Origin: Bacillus mycoides
GTDB lineage: Bacteria > Bacillota > Bacilli > Bacillales > Bacillaceae_G
Direction: 5' to 3'
Assembly (NCBI RefSeq): GCF_018742245.1
Contig: NZ_CP036132.1
Coordinates: forward strand, 3,281,001 to 3,345,000
DNA: 64,000 nt
The translations under genes were made by a program, and so were the position numbers. The notes under the pieces are model-generated. The model was not told the DNA's origin, did not search any database, and saw nothing but the letters and a program-made list of their open reading frames with translations. Of this stretch, positions 27,741 through 37,147 are shown in pieces (the first letter of the stretch is position 1; each line of letters begins with the position of its first letter).

Positions 27741-27757
27741 CGTATTACGGTAATACG
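27741..27757. promoter_or_regulatory. 17-bp palindrome next to the ribosome-binding site of the Gly/Cys-rich gene
   Basis: CGTATTAC-G-GTAATACG is a perfect palindrome directly before GGAAGGAGG. It could be an operator or, in RNA, a 7-bp hairpin with a CGG loop next to the Shine-Dalgarno sequence. Confidence 0.5.
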
Positions 27758-27772
27758 GAAGGAGGAAAGAAC

Positions 27773-28174
27773 ATGCATAGAAAAAGATGTTATGATACAT
27801 GCCAACGTTATTTCGGTAAAGTTGTTCGAATTGAAGATCGTGATGGTCGCGTTCACTTAGGCAAAATAATCGATGTAACAAATGATTCTGTTTGGATTGA
27901 ACCAATGCAGCAGCGCTCATCCTTTGATACAGGGTTCGGATACTCTAACGCATATTCAAACGGCGGATGTGATATTTGCGGTGGTATTAGCAGATGTGAT
28001 AACTGTGGATTTGGATGTGGTGGTGGATTCGATGGTGGATTCAGTGGTGGATTCGGTGGCTGCGGATGTGGCCGTCGTGGTTGCGGCGGTTGTGGCTTTG
28101 GTGGCGGCTGGGGCCTTGAACTTGGATTTGGCTTTATTTTTGGAATTACTTTGGCTGCATTATTTTTCATCTAA
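27773..28174 (+). CDS. Glycine- and cysteine-rich small protein with C-terminal hydrophobic segment
   Basis: A 133-residue protein. Residues 1-48 look like a small beta-barrel (YFGKVVRIEDRDGRVHLGKI), residues about 64-83 carry paired CxxC motifs (CDICGG, CDNCGFGC), residues about 84-118 are repeats of GGF and CG, and the end is hydrophobic (FGFIFGITLAALFFI). GGAGG lies 7 nt before the ATG. I do not recognise the family; Cys/Gly-rich proteins of this kind occur among Bacillus spore-surface proteins, but that role is a guess. The opposite-strand proline-rich frame is a shadow of this gene. Confidence 0.7.
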   Translation: MHRKRCYDTCQRYFGKVVRIEDRDGRVHLGKIIDVTNDSVWIEPMQQRSSFDTGFGYSNAYSNGGCDICGGISRCDNCGFGCGGGFDGGFSGGFGGCGCGRRGCGGCGFGGGWGLELGFGFIFGITLAALFFI

Positions 28175-28180
28175 CATAGT

Positions 28181-28212
28181 AAAGAGTTGACTATCTTTAG
28201 CCAACTCTTTTT
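28181..28212 (+). terminator. Terminator of the Gly/Cys-rich gene
   Basis: AAAGAGTTG pairs with CAACTCTTT, followed by TTC and T-rich sequence. It may also serve the convergent methyltransferase gene. Confidence 0.8.
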
Positions 28213-28214
28213 CT

Positions 28215-28934
28215 CTATTTTTCACATATAAAAATGCGATGTCCTAAAATATGTTGATACATAAGCAGTACTTGTTCGTGTTGCACCCACGCTTCATACA
28301 ATTCTTCTGGAATAAACGGTGATACATTCCACTCTGGCTCTTCCATATGTCCTGCAACTGTTTCTGCAATAGTTCCGCCACCCGCAATTGTAATTCTTTT
28401 AAAATTTGCTGCTTTAAATAAATGAACCCACTCATTCTCAGTTAATACTTCTTTCATACCGTATAACTGTCCAATCTTTTCTTCCTCTTTCTTCTCAATA
28501 TGTTTTTCGGTAATCATTTCAATGACAACAAGCTTTCCATCCTTTTGTAATACACGATAACATTCCGAAATAACCTTTTCTTTATTTGTAAAAGCTAGTA
28601 TAGATTCCCCAAGCACTAGTTCAAATGAATCATGTAAACAAGGTAATTGTTCTACATTCCCTTGAATCAATTGAATATTTAACCCTTCATACGACCATCT
28701 ATCTTTCGCTTTTTGAATCATAATTTCATTCTTTTCAACCGCCGTTACTTGATAGCTAAATTCTTTTGCCATATAAGCCGCCGTTTTCCCCGTGCCGCAA
28801 CCTATCTCAAGGACATTCGCTCTATGTCTAAGTGGCAATTGTGCTAATAATTGTTTTGTTAATGTAAAACCACCAGGATGAGCACTCCCTATTCCGTAAT
28901 AAGCTAGAAAATCGATGTATGTGTTTCTTTTCAT
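28215..28934 (-). CDS. Class I SAM-dependent methyltransferase
   Basis: A 239-residue soluble enzyme with a Rossmann fold. Motif I is VLEIGCGTGKTAAYMA (about residues 40-55), the acidic end of strand 2 is AVEKNE, and later motifs LVLGESILAFTNKEKVI and LVVIEMI follow the UbiE/Methyltransf_11 pattern. The ATG at 28934 has AAAGGAGA 6 nt upstream and is preferred over 28973. Substrate is not apparent; a small molecule is likely. Confidence 0.85.
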   Translation of the reverse strand: MKRNTYIDFLAYYGIGSAHPGGFTLTKQLLAQLPLRHRANVLEIGCGTGKTAAYMAKEFSYQVTAVEKNEIMIQKAKDRWSYEGLNIQLIQGNVEQLPCLHDSFELVLGESILAFTNKEKVISECYRVLQKDGKLVVIEMITEKHIEKKEEEKIGQLYGMKEVLTENEWVHLFKAANFKRITIAGGGTIAETVAGHMEEPEWNVSPFIPEELYEAWVQHEQVLLMYQHILGHRIFICEK

Positions 28935-28995
28935 GAGATTCTCCTTTGAGTTTTCTATAATACATATATTCATCCATAAAAAAATAGTGCACAGA

Positions 28996-29045
28996 AAAAA
29001 AGCATTTTCAAGTGCTATAATACCGCAACTTGAAAATGCTTTTTT
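28996..29045 (-). terminator. Terminator of oppA-like gene 1
   Basis: AAAAAGCATTTTCAAGT pairs with ACTTGAAAATGCTTTTT, 17 bp, with a T-run on the minus strand. Confidence 0.85.
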
Positions 29046-29051
29046 CTTTTA

Positions 29052-30749
29052 TTATTTCTCTTCTACATACGCCCATTTGAAACTATATTCCGGACTAATA
29101 TTATGTTTCACAATTCCCTTTACATTTGGTTTCATAACATATGATCTACCACTTTGATATAAAGGTACGAGCGCTACATCTTCTTCAAGTAACAATTTTT
29201 CTGCTTTCCCTAACTCTGTCCAACGTTTTTTTGCATCAGCCATCCATTCCGTCTTACTTTTATTAATAATGTCATCATATTTTGAATTTGAGTAGCTCAT
29301 TTGGTTCTGAGAATTCTTTGTTTCAAACATATCAAGGTACGTCATCGGATCCGCATAATCTGGATTCCAGCCGCCATATGAGAAATCATAATCTTGTTCT
29401 GATTCTAATTTTAGTTTTTGCTTAAATGGCTGAAGTTTAATATTTACTGTTACACCTTTTAAATTCTTTTCAATTTGATCTTTTACATACTCCCCAACTT
29501 TTTTCGCATTACCAGTATCATAATTTAATAGCTCTATTGTCACTTGATCTTTTCCAAGTTCTTTTTTCGCTTCTTCCCAAGCTGCTGCTGCCTTTTTCGA
29601 GTCTTGGTTTAAACCATTCTTAAATGTTTCTGCAAAATCTTTACCGTCTGGACCACTTGCTAAACCTTTTGGTACTAAGTAATCAACTGGTTTTGAACCA
29701 TCATTTAAAATTACATTAGTTAAACCCTTCTTATCAACCGATAATGCAATTGCTTCACGTAATTTTTTGCTCTTTAGCGGTGTATCTTGCCCACCTCGTT
29801 TTTGATTTAAACGTAAGTAAAACGTACTTGTTTCTGAATATGCTCCAAACTCCTCTTTATTGTTTCTATACTTATCAACAAATTCACCTGATAAAAGTGC
29901 GAAATCAATTGCACCTGTATCATATAAATTTACTCTAGTAGCCCCTTCTTTTACTACACTATAATTAATTTCATCCAGCTTCACTGTCTTTTTATCCCAA
30001 TACTGATCATTTTTCTTTAATTTCCATCCTTGCTCATGTTTCCAATCGGTAAGCACAAACGGTCCATTATAAACTGTCGTATCAGACTCTAAACCGTATT
30101 TATCTCCTTTTTCTTTTACGAATTTTTCATTTAATGGATAGTAAGACGCGAATGCCATTAAATTCAAGAAATACGGTACTGGTCTTTCTAGTTCAACTTC
30201 AAGTGTATAATCATCTACCGCTTTTACACCTAATGTAGAAACTTCTGCTTTCCCTTGATTTATTGCCTCTGCATTTTTAAGATAATATGCAATAAATGCA
30301 TACTCAGCAGCTGTTTTTGGATCTACTAGACGTTGCCATGCAAATACGAAATCTTTCGCTGTTACAGGATCACCGTTTGACCATTTTGCATCTTTCCGTA
30401 ATTTGAATGTATATTTTTTTCCATCCTCGCTTGTCGTACTAGATTCTGCCGCAGCTGGAATTGGCTTATTATCTTTATCTAGACGATATAACCCTTCCAT
30501 CGTGTTTCCTAAAATTTGAGAACCTAACGTATCTGTATTTTTCGAAGTATCCATCGTCGGAATTTCATTCGTTTCTGTACGATTCATTACTTGCTTTGCA
30601 GCTAATTTTCCGCCTTCTTTTTCACCACTTTTCGGCGTTGTGCTTGCCTTATCTTTATCCCCTGATCCCGAGCAAGCTGTTAATGCCATACTCATTGCTA
30701 GAACTGGTGCTACAACCGCTGTTAATTTTGTCATCTTTTTTCTCTTCAT
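29052..30749 (-). CDS. OppA-type oligopeptide-binding lipoprotein, paralogue 1
   Basis: Extracellular peptide-binding lipoprotein of the SBP family 5, 565 residues. The signal peptide ends in the lipobox LTAC (Cys about residue 26). The SBP_5 signature YTFKLRKDAKWSNGDPVTAKDFVFAWQR lies at about residues 111-138 (YTFKLRKD, then GDPVTAKDFVFAWQR). No permease or ATPase gene is adjacent, so it must use an Opp translocator encoded elsewhere. It has its own promoter and terminator. It is the third of three tandem paralogues in transcription order. Confidence 0.9.
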   Translation of the reverse strand: MKRKKMTKLTAVVAPVLAMSMALTACSGSGDKDKASTTPKSGEKEGGKLAAKQVMNRTETNEIPTMDTSKNTDTLGSQILGNTMEGLYRLDKDNKPIPAAAESSTTSEDGKKYTFKLRKDAKWSNGDPVTAKDFVFAWQRLVDPKTAAEYAFIAYYLKNAEAINQGKAEVSTLGVKAVDDYTLEVELERPVPYFLNLMAFASYYPLNEKFVKEKGDKYGLESDTTVYNGPFVLTDWKHEQGWKLKKNDQYWDKKTVKLDEINYSVVKEGATRVNLYDTGAIDFALLSGEFVDKYRNNKEEFGAYSETSTFYLRLNQKRGGQDTPLKSKKLREAIALSVDKKGLTNVILNDGSKPVDYLVPKGLASGPDGKDFAETFKNGLNQDSKKAAAAWEEAKKELGKDQVTIELLNYDTGNAKKVGEYVKDQIEKNLKGVTVNIKLQPFKQKLKLESEQDYDFSYGGWNPDYADPMTYLDMFETKNSQNQMSYSNSKYDDIINKSKTEWMADAKKRWTELGKAEKLLLEEDVALVPLYQSGRSYVMKPNVKGIVKHNISPEYSFKWAYVEEK

Positions 30750-30839
30750 TTTTTGGTACCCTCCCCAATTATATGTACGATATTAACATTTAGAGATTTT
30801 CTATTAACTTTCATTATCAGAAAATTCTTATTAATTAAT

Positions 30840-30867
30840 ATTCTACTATTTTTTTGAGTTTTGTAAA
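30840..30867 (-). promoter_or_regulatory. Promoter of oppA-like gene 1
   Basis: Minus strand TTTACA (30867-30862), 16-bp spacer, TAGAAT (30845-30840), giving a leader of about 84 nt. The same hexamers and spacing occur upstream of the two paralogues. Confidence 0.7.
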
Positions 30868-31146
30868 GTATTTTTGTGAATTTTCTAAATGTTTATTTTT
30901 TTATGATAGTAACTTGCTATTTTACTATTACTACTATATAAATTATCCCCCACCTACTATATGTAAACATACCTCTCCTTATTCTTCTCTATTGCTAATT
31001 TCTATCTTTTCCTTATCCATATGAAATCTTTTACTATATTTATCTTTCCACCGTTGAATTCTTTTCGAATATCCTACAGTAAAATTTAAAAAGTGTCCTC
31101 AACGCTTCTCAAGAATTCAATAAGCCTTATTCTCCTTATACTAAAA
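30868..31146. other. AT-rich gap between oppA-like genes 1 and 2
   Basis: No ORF with a ribosome-binding site and no repeat seen. Only the promoter to its left and the terminator to its right are interpretable. Confidence 0.5.
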
Positions 31147-31187
31147 AAAGCATTTCAAAAGCATATTAGCCACTTTTGAAATGCTTT
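31147..31187 (-). terminator. Terminator of oppA-like gene 2
   Basis: AAAGCATTTCAAAAG pairs with CTTTTGAAATGCTTT; the minus-strand 3' side ends in T7. Confidence 0.85.
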
Positions 31188-31191
31188 CATG

Positions 31192-32907
31192 TTATTTCTT
31201 TCCGCCACCCTCAGTTACATACGCCCACTTAAAGCTATATTCTGGACTGATGTTGTGTTTCACAATTCCTTTTACATTCGGTTTCATTACATATGATCTT
31301 CCTGTTTGATATAAAGGAACTAATCCTGCATCTTCTTCAAGGAATAATTTCTCTGCTTTTCCTAACGTTTCCCAGCGCTTCTTCGGATCAGATAATAATT
31401 CATTACCTGCTTTTTGCACCATTTCATCGTATTTTGGATTCGAATAACTCATTTGGTTATACGGGCTCTTCGAGTCAAACATATCAATAAATGTCATTGG
31501 ATCCGCATAATCTGGGCTCCAGCCTGCATAAGAGATTTCATAATCTTGCGCTGACTCTAATTTTAATTTTTGTTTGAACGGCTGAATTTTCGTATTAATC
31601 GTTACACCTTTTAAATTTTTCTCAATTTGATCTTTAACATAATCAGCAATCTTTTTCGCAGTTCCATCATCATAGCTTAGTAATTCAATTGTAACTTGAT
31701 CTTTTCCAAGTTCCTTTTTCGCTTCTTCCCATGCAGCTGCTGCTTTTTTCGTATCTTGTTTCAGACCATTTTTAAACGTATCTTGGTAATCTTTACCGTC
31801 CGGCCCTGTCGCAAGCCCTTTTGGAACCAATTGATCTGTTGCTTTTGATCCATTATTTAAAATAACGTTTGCTAAGCCCTTTTTATCAACTGATAACGCA
31901 ATTGCTTCACGCAGTTTTTTGCTCTTTAATGGTGTATCCTGTCCGTTACGCTTTTGATTTAAACGCAAGAAGAATGTACTTGATTCTGCATACTCACCGT
32001 ACTCATCTTTATTCGATTTATATTTATCTACAAACTCTCCTGATAGTAGTGTGAAATCAATTGATCCTGTATCATATAAATTTACTTTCGTAGCAACTTC
32101 TTTTACTACACTATAATTAATTTCTTCTAATTTCACAGTCTTATTATCCCAATATTTATCATTTTTCTTCAACTGCCATCCTTGTTCATGTTTCCATGAA
32201 GACATAACGAATGGTCCGTTATACACCGTTGTATCTGCTTCTAAACCAAACTTATCTCCTTTTTCTTTTACAAACTTTTCATTTAATGGATAGTATGACG
32301 GGAATGCTAATAAATTTAAGAAATATGGTACTGGTTTTTCTAATTCTACTTCAAGTGTATAATCATCTACCGCTTTTGCACCTAATTCCGTTGCAGGTTT
32401 TTCACCTTTATTAATTGCCTCGGCATTTTTTATATAATAAGCAATAAACGCATATTCTGCAGCTGTGTTTTTATCAAGTAAGCGTTGCCATCCAAACACG
32501 AAATCTTTCGCTGTTACAGGATCTCCATTTGACCATTTCGCATCTTTACGTAGTTTAAATGTATATTTTTTACCATCTTCGCTTTTCGTACTTGATTCTG
32601 CGGCAGCAGGAATAGGCTTATTATCTTTATCAAGACGATATAATCCTTCCATTGTGTTCCCTAAAATTTGTGCCCCTAATGTATCAGTAGATTTAGAAGT
32701 GTCCATCGTCGGAATTTCTTGGTTTTCCGTACGATTTAATACTTGCTTCGCTGCATATTTAATATCAGATTTTTTTTCTTCCCCACTATTAGATGTAGTA
32801 GTCGTTTTCTTTTCTCCACCTGATCCAGAGCATGCTGTCAATGCAACACTCATCGCTAAAACTGGTACTACAACTGCTGTTAACTTTTTCATCTTTTTTC
32901 TCTTCAT
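31192..32907 (-). CDS. OppA-type oligopeptide-binding lipoprotein, paralogue 2
   Basis: A 571-residue peptide-binding lipoprotein. Lipobox LTAC is at about residue 26, the mature N-terminus is Ser/Thr/Lys-rich (GSGGEKKTTTTSNSGEEKK), and the SBP_5 motif is nearly identical to the other two copies. Differences between copies cluster in the linker after the lipobox and in parts of the binding domain (FAWQRLVDPKT here reads FGWQRLLDKNT), suggesting divergence in peptide preference. It has its own promoter and terminator and no adjacent transporter genes. Confidence 0.9.
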   Translation of the reverse strand: MKRKKMKKLTAVVVPVLAMSVALTACSGSGGEKKTTTTSNSGEEKKSDIKYAAKQVLNRTENQEIPTMDTSKSTDTLGAQILGNTMEGLYRLDKDNKPIPAAAESSTKSEDGKKYTFKLRKDAKWSNGDPVTAKDFVFGWQRLLDKNTAAEYAFIAYYIKNAEAINKGEKPATELGAKAVDDYTLEVELEKPVPYFLNLLAFPSYYPLNEKFVKEKGDKFGLEADTTVYNGPFVMSSWKHEQGWQLKKNDKYWDNKTVKLEEINYSVVKEVATKVNLYDTGSIDFTLLSGEFVDKYKSNKDEYGEYAESSTFFLRLNQKRNGQDTPLKSKKLREAIALSVDKKGLANVILNNGSKATDQLVPKGLATGPDGKDYQDTFKNGLKQDTKKAAAAWEEAKKELGKDQVTIELLSYDDGTAKKIADYVKDQIEKNLKGVTINTKIQPFKQKLKLESAQDYEISYAGWSPDYADPMTFIDMFDSKSPYNQMSYSNPKYDEMVQKAGNELLSDPKKRWETLGKAEKLFLEEDAGLVPLYQTGRSYVMKPNVKGIVKHNISPEYSFKWAYVTEGGGKK

Positions 32908-32997
32908 TTTTGTATCCTCCCCAATTATATGTACAATACCAACCCTTGAGAGACCCCTTGCTAACGATTGACTTTTCAGAAAATTATAACTAATATT

Positions 32998-33025
32998 ATT
33001 CTACTCTTTTTTACGCATTTGTAAA
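32998..33025 (-). promoter_or_regulatory. Promoter of oppA-like gene 2
   Basis: Minus strand TTTACA (33025-33020), 16-bp spacer, TAGAAT (33003-32998). It is placed as in the two paralogues. The rest of the 307-bp gap holds only the neighbouring terminator. Confidence 0.7.
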
Positions 33026-33160
33026 TAGTTTTATTTTAAATATTCTGATTTTTACCTTCGTAATTTAGTATGATTTATCCCCCATCTACCGTATGTACAT
33101 ACTATCCCCCTTATGCTTCCCTATTTCCTTGCACTACAAATTAGTATTTTAAGCTCAATA

Positions 33161-33206
33161 AAAAAACATTCCAAAAGTAGAATAACTACTTTTGGAATGT
33201 TTTTTT
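33161..33206 (-). terminator. Terminator of oppA-like gene 3
   Basis: AAAAAACATTCCAAAAGTAG pairs with its complement across a 5-nt loop, 20 bp in all, with T-runs. Confidence 0.85.
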
Positions 33207-33214
33207 AAATTCTA

Positions 33215-34927
33215 TTACTTTCCATCTTTTTCAGTAATATAAGTCCATTTGAAGCTATACTCTGGACTGATGTTATGGTGAACAACGTCTTTTACATTCG
33301 ATTTTTGAACGTAAGCATCACCACGTTGGTATAGAGGTACAAGCGCTACATCTTGCTCAATAAGTAGTTTTTCTGCTTTTCCTAACTCTTCCCAACGTTT
33401 CTTCGCATCACCCATTAATTCTCCGCCAGCTTTCTTAATCATTTCATCATATTTCGGATCAGAGAAGCTCATTTGGTTATGAGAATGCTTAGACTGGAAC
33501 ATATCTAAGAATGTCATTGGATCTGCGTAGTCAGGTCCCCAACCAGCATATGATAAATCATAATCTTGCTCTGTTTCTAACTTCAGTTTTTGTTTGAATG
33601 GTTGAAGTTTAATGGTAACTGTTACACCTTTTAAATTTTTCTCAATTTGATCTTTAACATATTCCCCAACTTTTTTCGCATTACCTGTATCATAGTTTAA
33701 TAGTTCAATTGTAACTTGGTCTTTACCAAGTTCTTTTTTCGCTTCATCCCATGCAGCAGCTGCTTTTTTCGCATCTGGCTTGATACCATTTTTAAATGTT
33801 TCTTGGAAGTCCTTACCGTCTGGTCCAGTTGCTAATCCTTTCGGTACTAAGAAGTCCGCAGGTTTAGATCCATCATTTAAAATAACAGTTGCTAAATTCT
33901 TTTTATCAATTGATAACGCAATTGCTTCACGTAATTTTTTGCTCTTTAACGGTGTATCTTGTCCACCACGTTGTTGGTTCATACGCAAGAAGTACGTACT
34001 TACTTGTGAGTATGTTCCAAACTCATCTTTATTATTTCTATACTTATCAACAAATTCTCCTGATAAAAGTGCAGAATCAATTGCACCTGTATCATATAGG
34101 TTTACCTTTGTAGCTACTTCTTTTACTACACTGTAATTAATTTCATCTAATTTTACAGTCTTTTTATCCCAATATTGATCATTTTTCTTTAGTTTCCAGC
34201 CTTGTTCATGTTTCCAATCAGTAAGAACGAATGGTCCGTTATAAACTGTTGTATCAGATTCTAAACCGTATTTATCGCCTTTTTCTTTTACGAATTTTTC
34301 ATTTAATGGGTAGTACGATGGGAATGCAACTAGATTTAAGAAGTATGGTACTGCTTGTTCTAATTCAACTTCAAGCGTAAGGTCATCTACTGCTTTTACA
34401 CCTAATGTAGATACTTCTGCTTTCCCTTGGTTAACTGCTTCTGCATTTTTAATTGGAAATGCGATAAACGCATACTCAGCAGTTGTTTTTGGATCTAATA
34501 GACGTTGCCATGCAAATACGAAGTCTTTTGCTGTTACTGGATCTCCATTTGACCATTTTGCATCTTTACGTAGTTTAAATGTATATTTTTTACCATCCTC
34601 ACTCTTCGTGCTTGATTCTGCTGCAGCTGGGATTGGCTTGTTATCTTTATCTAATCGATATAAACCTTCCATCGTGTTCCCTAAAATTTGAGAACCTAAT
34701 GTATCTGTATTTTTAGAAGTATCCATTGTTGGAATCTCATTTGTTTCTGTACGATTTAATACTTGTTTCGCTGCTAGCTTTTCTCCTGACTTACTATCTC
34801 CACTAGAGCTAGAATTTGTGCTTGTCTTCTTATCTCCACCTGATGTAGAACATGCTGTTAATGCCATGCTCATTGCTAAAACCGGTACTACAACTGCTGT
34901 TAGTTTTTTCATTTTTTTCTTTTTCAT
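33215..34927 (-). CDS. OppA-type oligopeptide-binding lipoprotein, paralogue 3
   Basis: A 570-residue member of the same set, with lipobox LTAC (Cys about residue 26) and a Ser-rich linker. Its C-terminus (KWTYITEKDGK) and the segment YQRGDAYVQKSNVKDVVHHN differ from the more similar ends of copies 1 and 2, so it may be the most diverged. It is the first in transcription order and is independently transcribed. Peptide uptake for nutrition or for sensing of exported signalling peptides is possible. Confidence 0.9.
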   Translation of the reverse strand: MKKKKMKKLTAVVVPVLAMSMALTACSTSGGDKKTSTNSSSSGDSKSGEKLAAKQVLNRTETNEIPTMDTSKNTDTLGSQILGNTMEGLYRLDKDNKPIPAAAESSTKSEDGKKYTFKLRKDAKWSNGDPVTAKDFVFAWQRLLDPKTTAEYAFIAFPIKNAEAVNQGKAEVSTLGVKAVDDLTLEVELEQAVPYFLNLVAFPSYYPLNEKFVKEKGDKYGLESDTTVYNGPFVLTDWKHEQGWKLKKNDQYWDKKTVKLDEINYSVVKEVATKVNLYDTGAIDSALLSGEFVDKYRNNKDEFGTYSQVSTYFLRMNQQRGGQDTPLKSKKLREAIALSIDKKNLATVILNDGSKPADFLVPKGLATGPDGKDFQETFKNGIKPDAKKAAAAWDEAKKELGKDQVTIELLNYDTGNAKKVGEYVKDQIEKNLKGVTVTIKLQPFKQKLKLETEQDYDLSYAGWGPDYADPMTFLDMFQSKHSHNQMSFSDPKYDEMIKKAGGELMGDAKKRWEELGKAEKLLIEQDVALVPLYQRGDAYVQKSNVKDVVHHNISPEYSFKWTYITEKDGK

Positions 34928-35026
34928 TTTCTGTACCCTCCCTAATTCTAAACGATATCTATTTAAGAATTTTCTGATAATTCTGTTTTTCTTTATATAT
35001 TTATCAGACGATTCTTACTACTTCCT

Positions 35027-35054
35027 ATTCTACTAATTTTTTAAAATTTGTAAA
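35027..35054 (-). promoter_or_regulatory. Promoter of oppA-like gene 3
   Basis: Minus strand TTTACA (35054-35049), 16-bp spacer, TAGAAT (35032-35027). It is identical to the other two in hexamers and spacing. Confidence 0.7.
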
Positions 35055-35410
35055 GTGTTATTATTAAAAATTTTAAAAAAAATTATTTTTTTACAGTAAT
35101 ATTCATAAAAATTCTGTATAGTTTTTTAACATCATTTTTTTACCGTTACATATACACTAATTTAATAGTGTTAATTATGTTTTCTAATAAATAGACTGTG
35201 GATTGTCGTTAATAAATAATGTATATTATTAAATTGACCCTCCCGTTTCAGCCTCTCTATTAATTAAACTTTACACATATTAGACGGAGTATCCTAGAAA
35301 AAGGTTCCCTTCTTTTTGAATATTTCTATAAGAAAAAATGTAAACATTCCATTTTGACTATCTACTTAAATGTTTCTCTAAAAGATATCCCTTCGAATTT
35401 ACAAACGAAA
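35055..35410. other. AT-rich gap upstream of oppA-like gene 3
   Basis: About 350 bp with no credible ORF, repeat or RNA gene. It may hold regulatory sites for the oppA-like gene that I cannot identify. Confidence 0.5.
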
Positions 35411-35435
35411 AAAGCCCACTAATTAAGTGGACTTT
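35411..35435 (-). terminator. Terminator of the ABC exporter operon
   Basis: AAAG-C-CCACT pairs with AGTGG-A-CTTT, followed on the minus strand by TTTTTTCG, 6 bp from the permease stop codon. Confidence 0.65.
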
Positions 35436-35440
35436 CTACT

Positions 35441-36247
35441 TTACAACGGTAAATCCCTCTTCCTAAACACTACAATTGCTACTATGAAGATACAGAGCGC
35501 TCCAGCAGTTAAACCTAAACTTACTGGCCATATATTATATGTTCCTTCAGCAATTTCTTTCGGACGAAACAATGTAAACAAGGATATATTTCTCATCCAC
35601 TCTAACTTATCACTTAATTTCCCTACCATATCTAATACGAAAAATAAGATTGTTAAACTTGCTGAGTAGCTAAGTGCCTTCCTTTCATCATTACATATAC
35701 AGGAAAAGAAAAATGAATAGGCACTAACTACTAAAAATATTAGCCCTCCGACTACATTTATCTTCAAAAATAATTCTTTATTTAAATTATTATCTTTTAA
35801 AAACCATTCTGCACCTAATATACCAGCTACATAAGTAACAATTACAATAATTAGTAGTCCTAATATGAGAACGGCAGCTTGTGTAATTGCAATTTTCACC
35901 CTTGATACAGGTGTTGCTAATAAATATGCCATCGCCCCTTTATCTACATGACGAGCAATTAAATGTGTTGCAACCGTGACACAAAAAATTGTTAAAATGA
36001 TAATAAACAATAGGCTATAATACTCCCCAGCTAAAAAATCCATTACATTTTGAATTGGACTTTCCATTCCAACAATTTTTTTTACACTATCAGGCATGGC
36101 ACTTATTAATTCATTTAACCCTTTCGCTGAAACCATCGATGGGAATATCCAAATTAATAACCATAAATAAAGCGCTGCACCAGTAGCATAGCTCAATATA
36201 CTTTTTTGAGTTTCTTTCAAACTAGCTAAAAATAGTTGTTTATTCAT
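35441..36247 (-). CDS. ABC-2 type transporter permease
   Basis: Membrane subunit of an ABC exporter, 268 residues with six hydrophobic segments. The first helix is followed by an extracellular stretch (SAKGLNELISAMPDSVKKIVGM), as in the ABC2_membrane family. It overlaps the ATPase gene by 8 bp, so the two are translationally coupled. Its regulator is the divergent TetR gene. Drug, lipid or peptide efflux are possible. Confidence 0.87.
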   Translation of the reverse strand: MNKQLFLASLKETQKSILSYATGAALYLWLLIWIFPSMVSAKGLNELISAMPDSVKKIVGMESPIQNVMDFLAGEYYSLLFIIILTIFCVTVATHLIARHVDKGAMAYLLATPVSRVKIAITQAAVLILGLLIIVIVTYVAGILGAEWFLKDNNLNKELFLKINVVGGLIFLVVSAYSFFFSCICNDERKALSYSASLTILFFVLDMVGKLSDKLEWMRNISLFTLFRPKEIAEGTYNIWPVSLGLTAGALCIFIVAIVVFRKRDLPL

Positions 36248-37133
36248 GCTTTACCCCTTCTTTCTTCTCGTAATAATGCATAAATAAATGTTCTAAATCC
36301 GTCGCTCTCGTTTGAAGTGCCGTTACATTATAGTTTGAAAGTGTTTGTAAAACAGTTTGATAGTTTCCTTGCACAATAATTGATGCCTCTCTACCTTTCA
36401 CTCCTTCAAATTGCAAATCACATTGTTTAAGAGACTCGATTTCTTCTTGAGATGATACAGTTACATCTATCACCTGTCTTCTCATGCCTTGTAAATCATG
36501 AATGTTTTCAACTGTTACAAGGCAACCATCTTTAATAATAGCCACTCTGTCACAAGTTCTCTCAATTTCAGTGAAAATATGCGACGACATAAGAATCGTT
36601 TTCCCTCTTTGCTTTTCTTCTAATATTAAATCTATAAATAGTTGCTGCATAAGTGGATCGAGTCCTGATGTCGGTTCATCTAAAATTAGTACTTCTGGAT
36701 CATGCATAAATGCCGCAACTATACCTACTTTTTGTTTCATTCCTTTAGACATTTTTCGAATTGGTGTTTTCACATCGAATTGCAAACGTTCTATTAATTC
36801 ATCTCGTCTTTTTATATCTTTTAACCCACGCATTCCTTGCATCAACTTTAAAAAATCTAATCCGTTCATTCCTTCAATAAAAGAAATTTCTCCTGGTAAA
36901 TAACCAACTTCTCTTTGAATTTTCGCAGCATCTTCCCAACAATCTAATCCGAAAATTGTCGCTTTACCAGCCGTCGGTTTTATAAATCCCATTAAATTAC
37001 GAATCGTTGTTGATTTCCCGGCACCATTTGGTCCTAAGTAGCCAAAAACTTCCCCTTCTTTCACTTCAAATGTAATATGAAACAAACCTTTTCCATTTGA
37101 AAACTGTTTTGTAACATTTTGAACTGAAATCAT
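36240..37133 (-). CDS. ABC transporter ATP-binding protein
   Basis: A 297-residue ATPase with Walker A GPNGAGKST (about residues 34-42), a Q-loop region (YLPGEISF), signature MSKGMKQK (about 131-138) and Walker B VLILDEPTSGLDP (about 151-163). The C-terminal extension (about 210-297) is typical of the DrrA/CcmA-like exporter class. It is the first gene of a two-gene exporter operon preceded by two TetR-type operators. Confidence 0.92.
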   Translation of the reverse strand: MISVQNVTKQFSNGKGLFHITFEVKEGEVFGYLGPNGAGKSTTIRNLMGFIKPTAGKATIFGLDCWEDAAKIQREVGYLPGEISFIEGMNGLDFLKLMQGMRGLKDIKRRDELIERLQFDVKTPIRKMSKGMKQKVGIVAAFMHDPEVLILDEPTSGLDPLMQQLFIDLILEEKQRGKTILMSSHIFTEIERTCDRVAIIKDGCLVTVENIHDLQGMRRQVIDVTVSSQEEIESLKQCDLQFEGVKGREASIIVQGNYQTVLQTLSNYNVTALQTRATDLEHLFMHYYEKKEGVKHE

Positions 37134-37147
37134 AAGTCCACCTCATT

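Noticed and set aside
27853..28170. Proline-rich ORF on the minus strand
   Set aside because: It is the exact reverse complement of the Gly/Cys-rich coding region; Gly codons read backwards give Pro.
30755..30780. TATAAT next to the Shine-Dalgarno sequence of oppA-like gene 1 (also in copy 2)
   Set aside because: It lies so close to the ribosome-binding site that transcription would start within or after it; the TTTACA-16-TAGAAT element is the better promoter.
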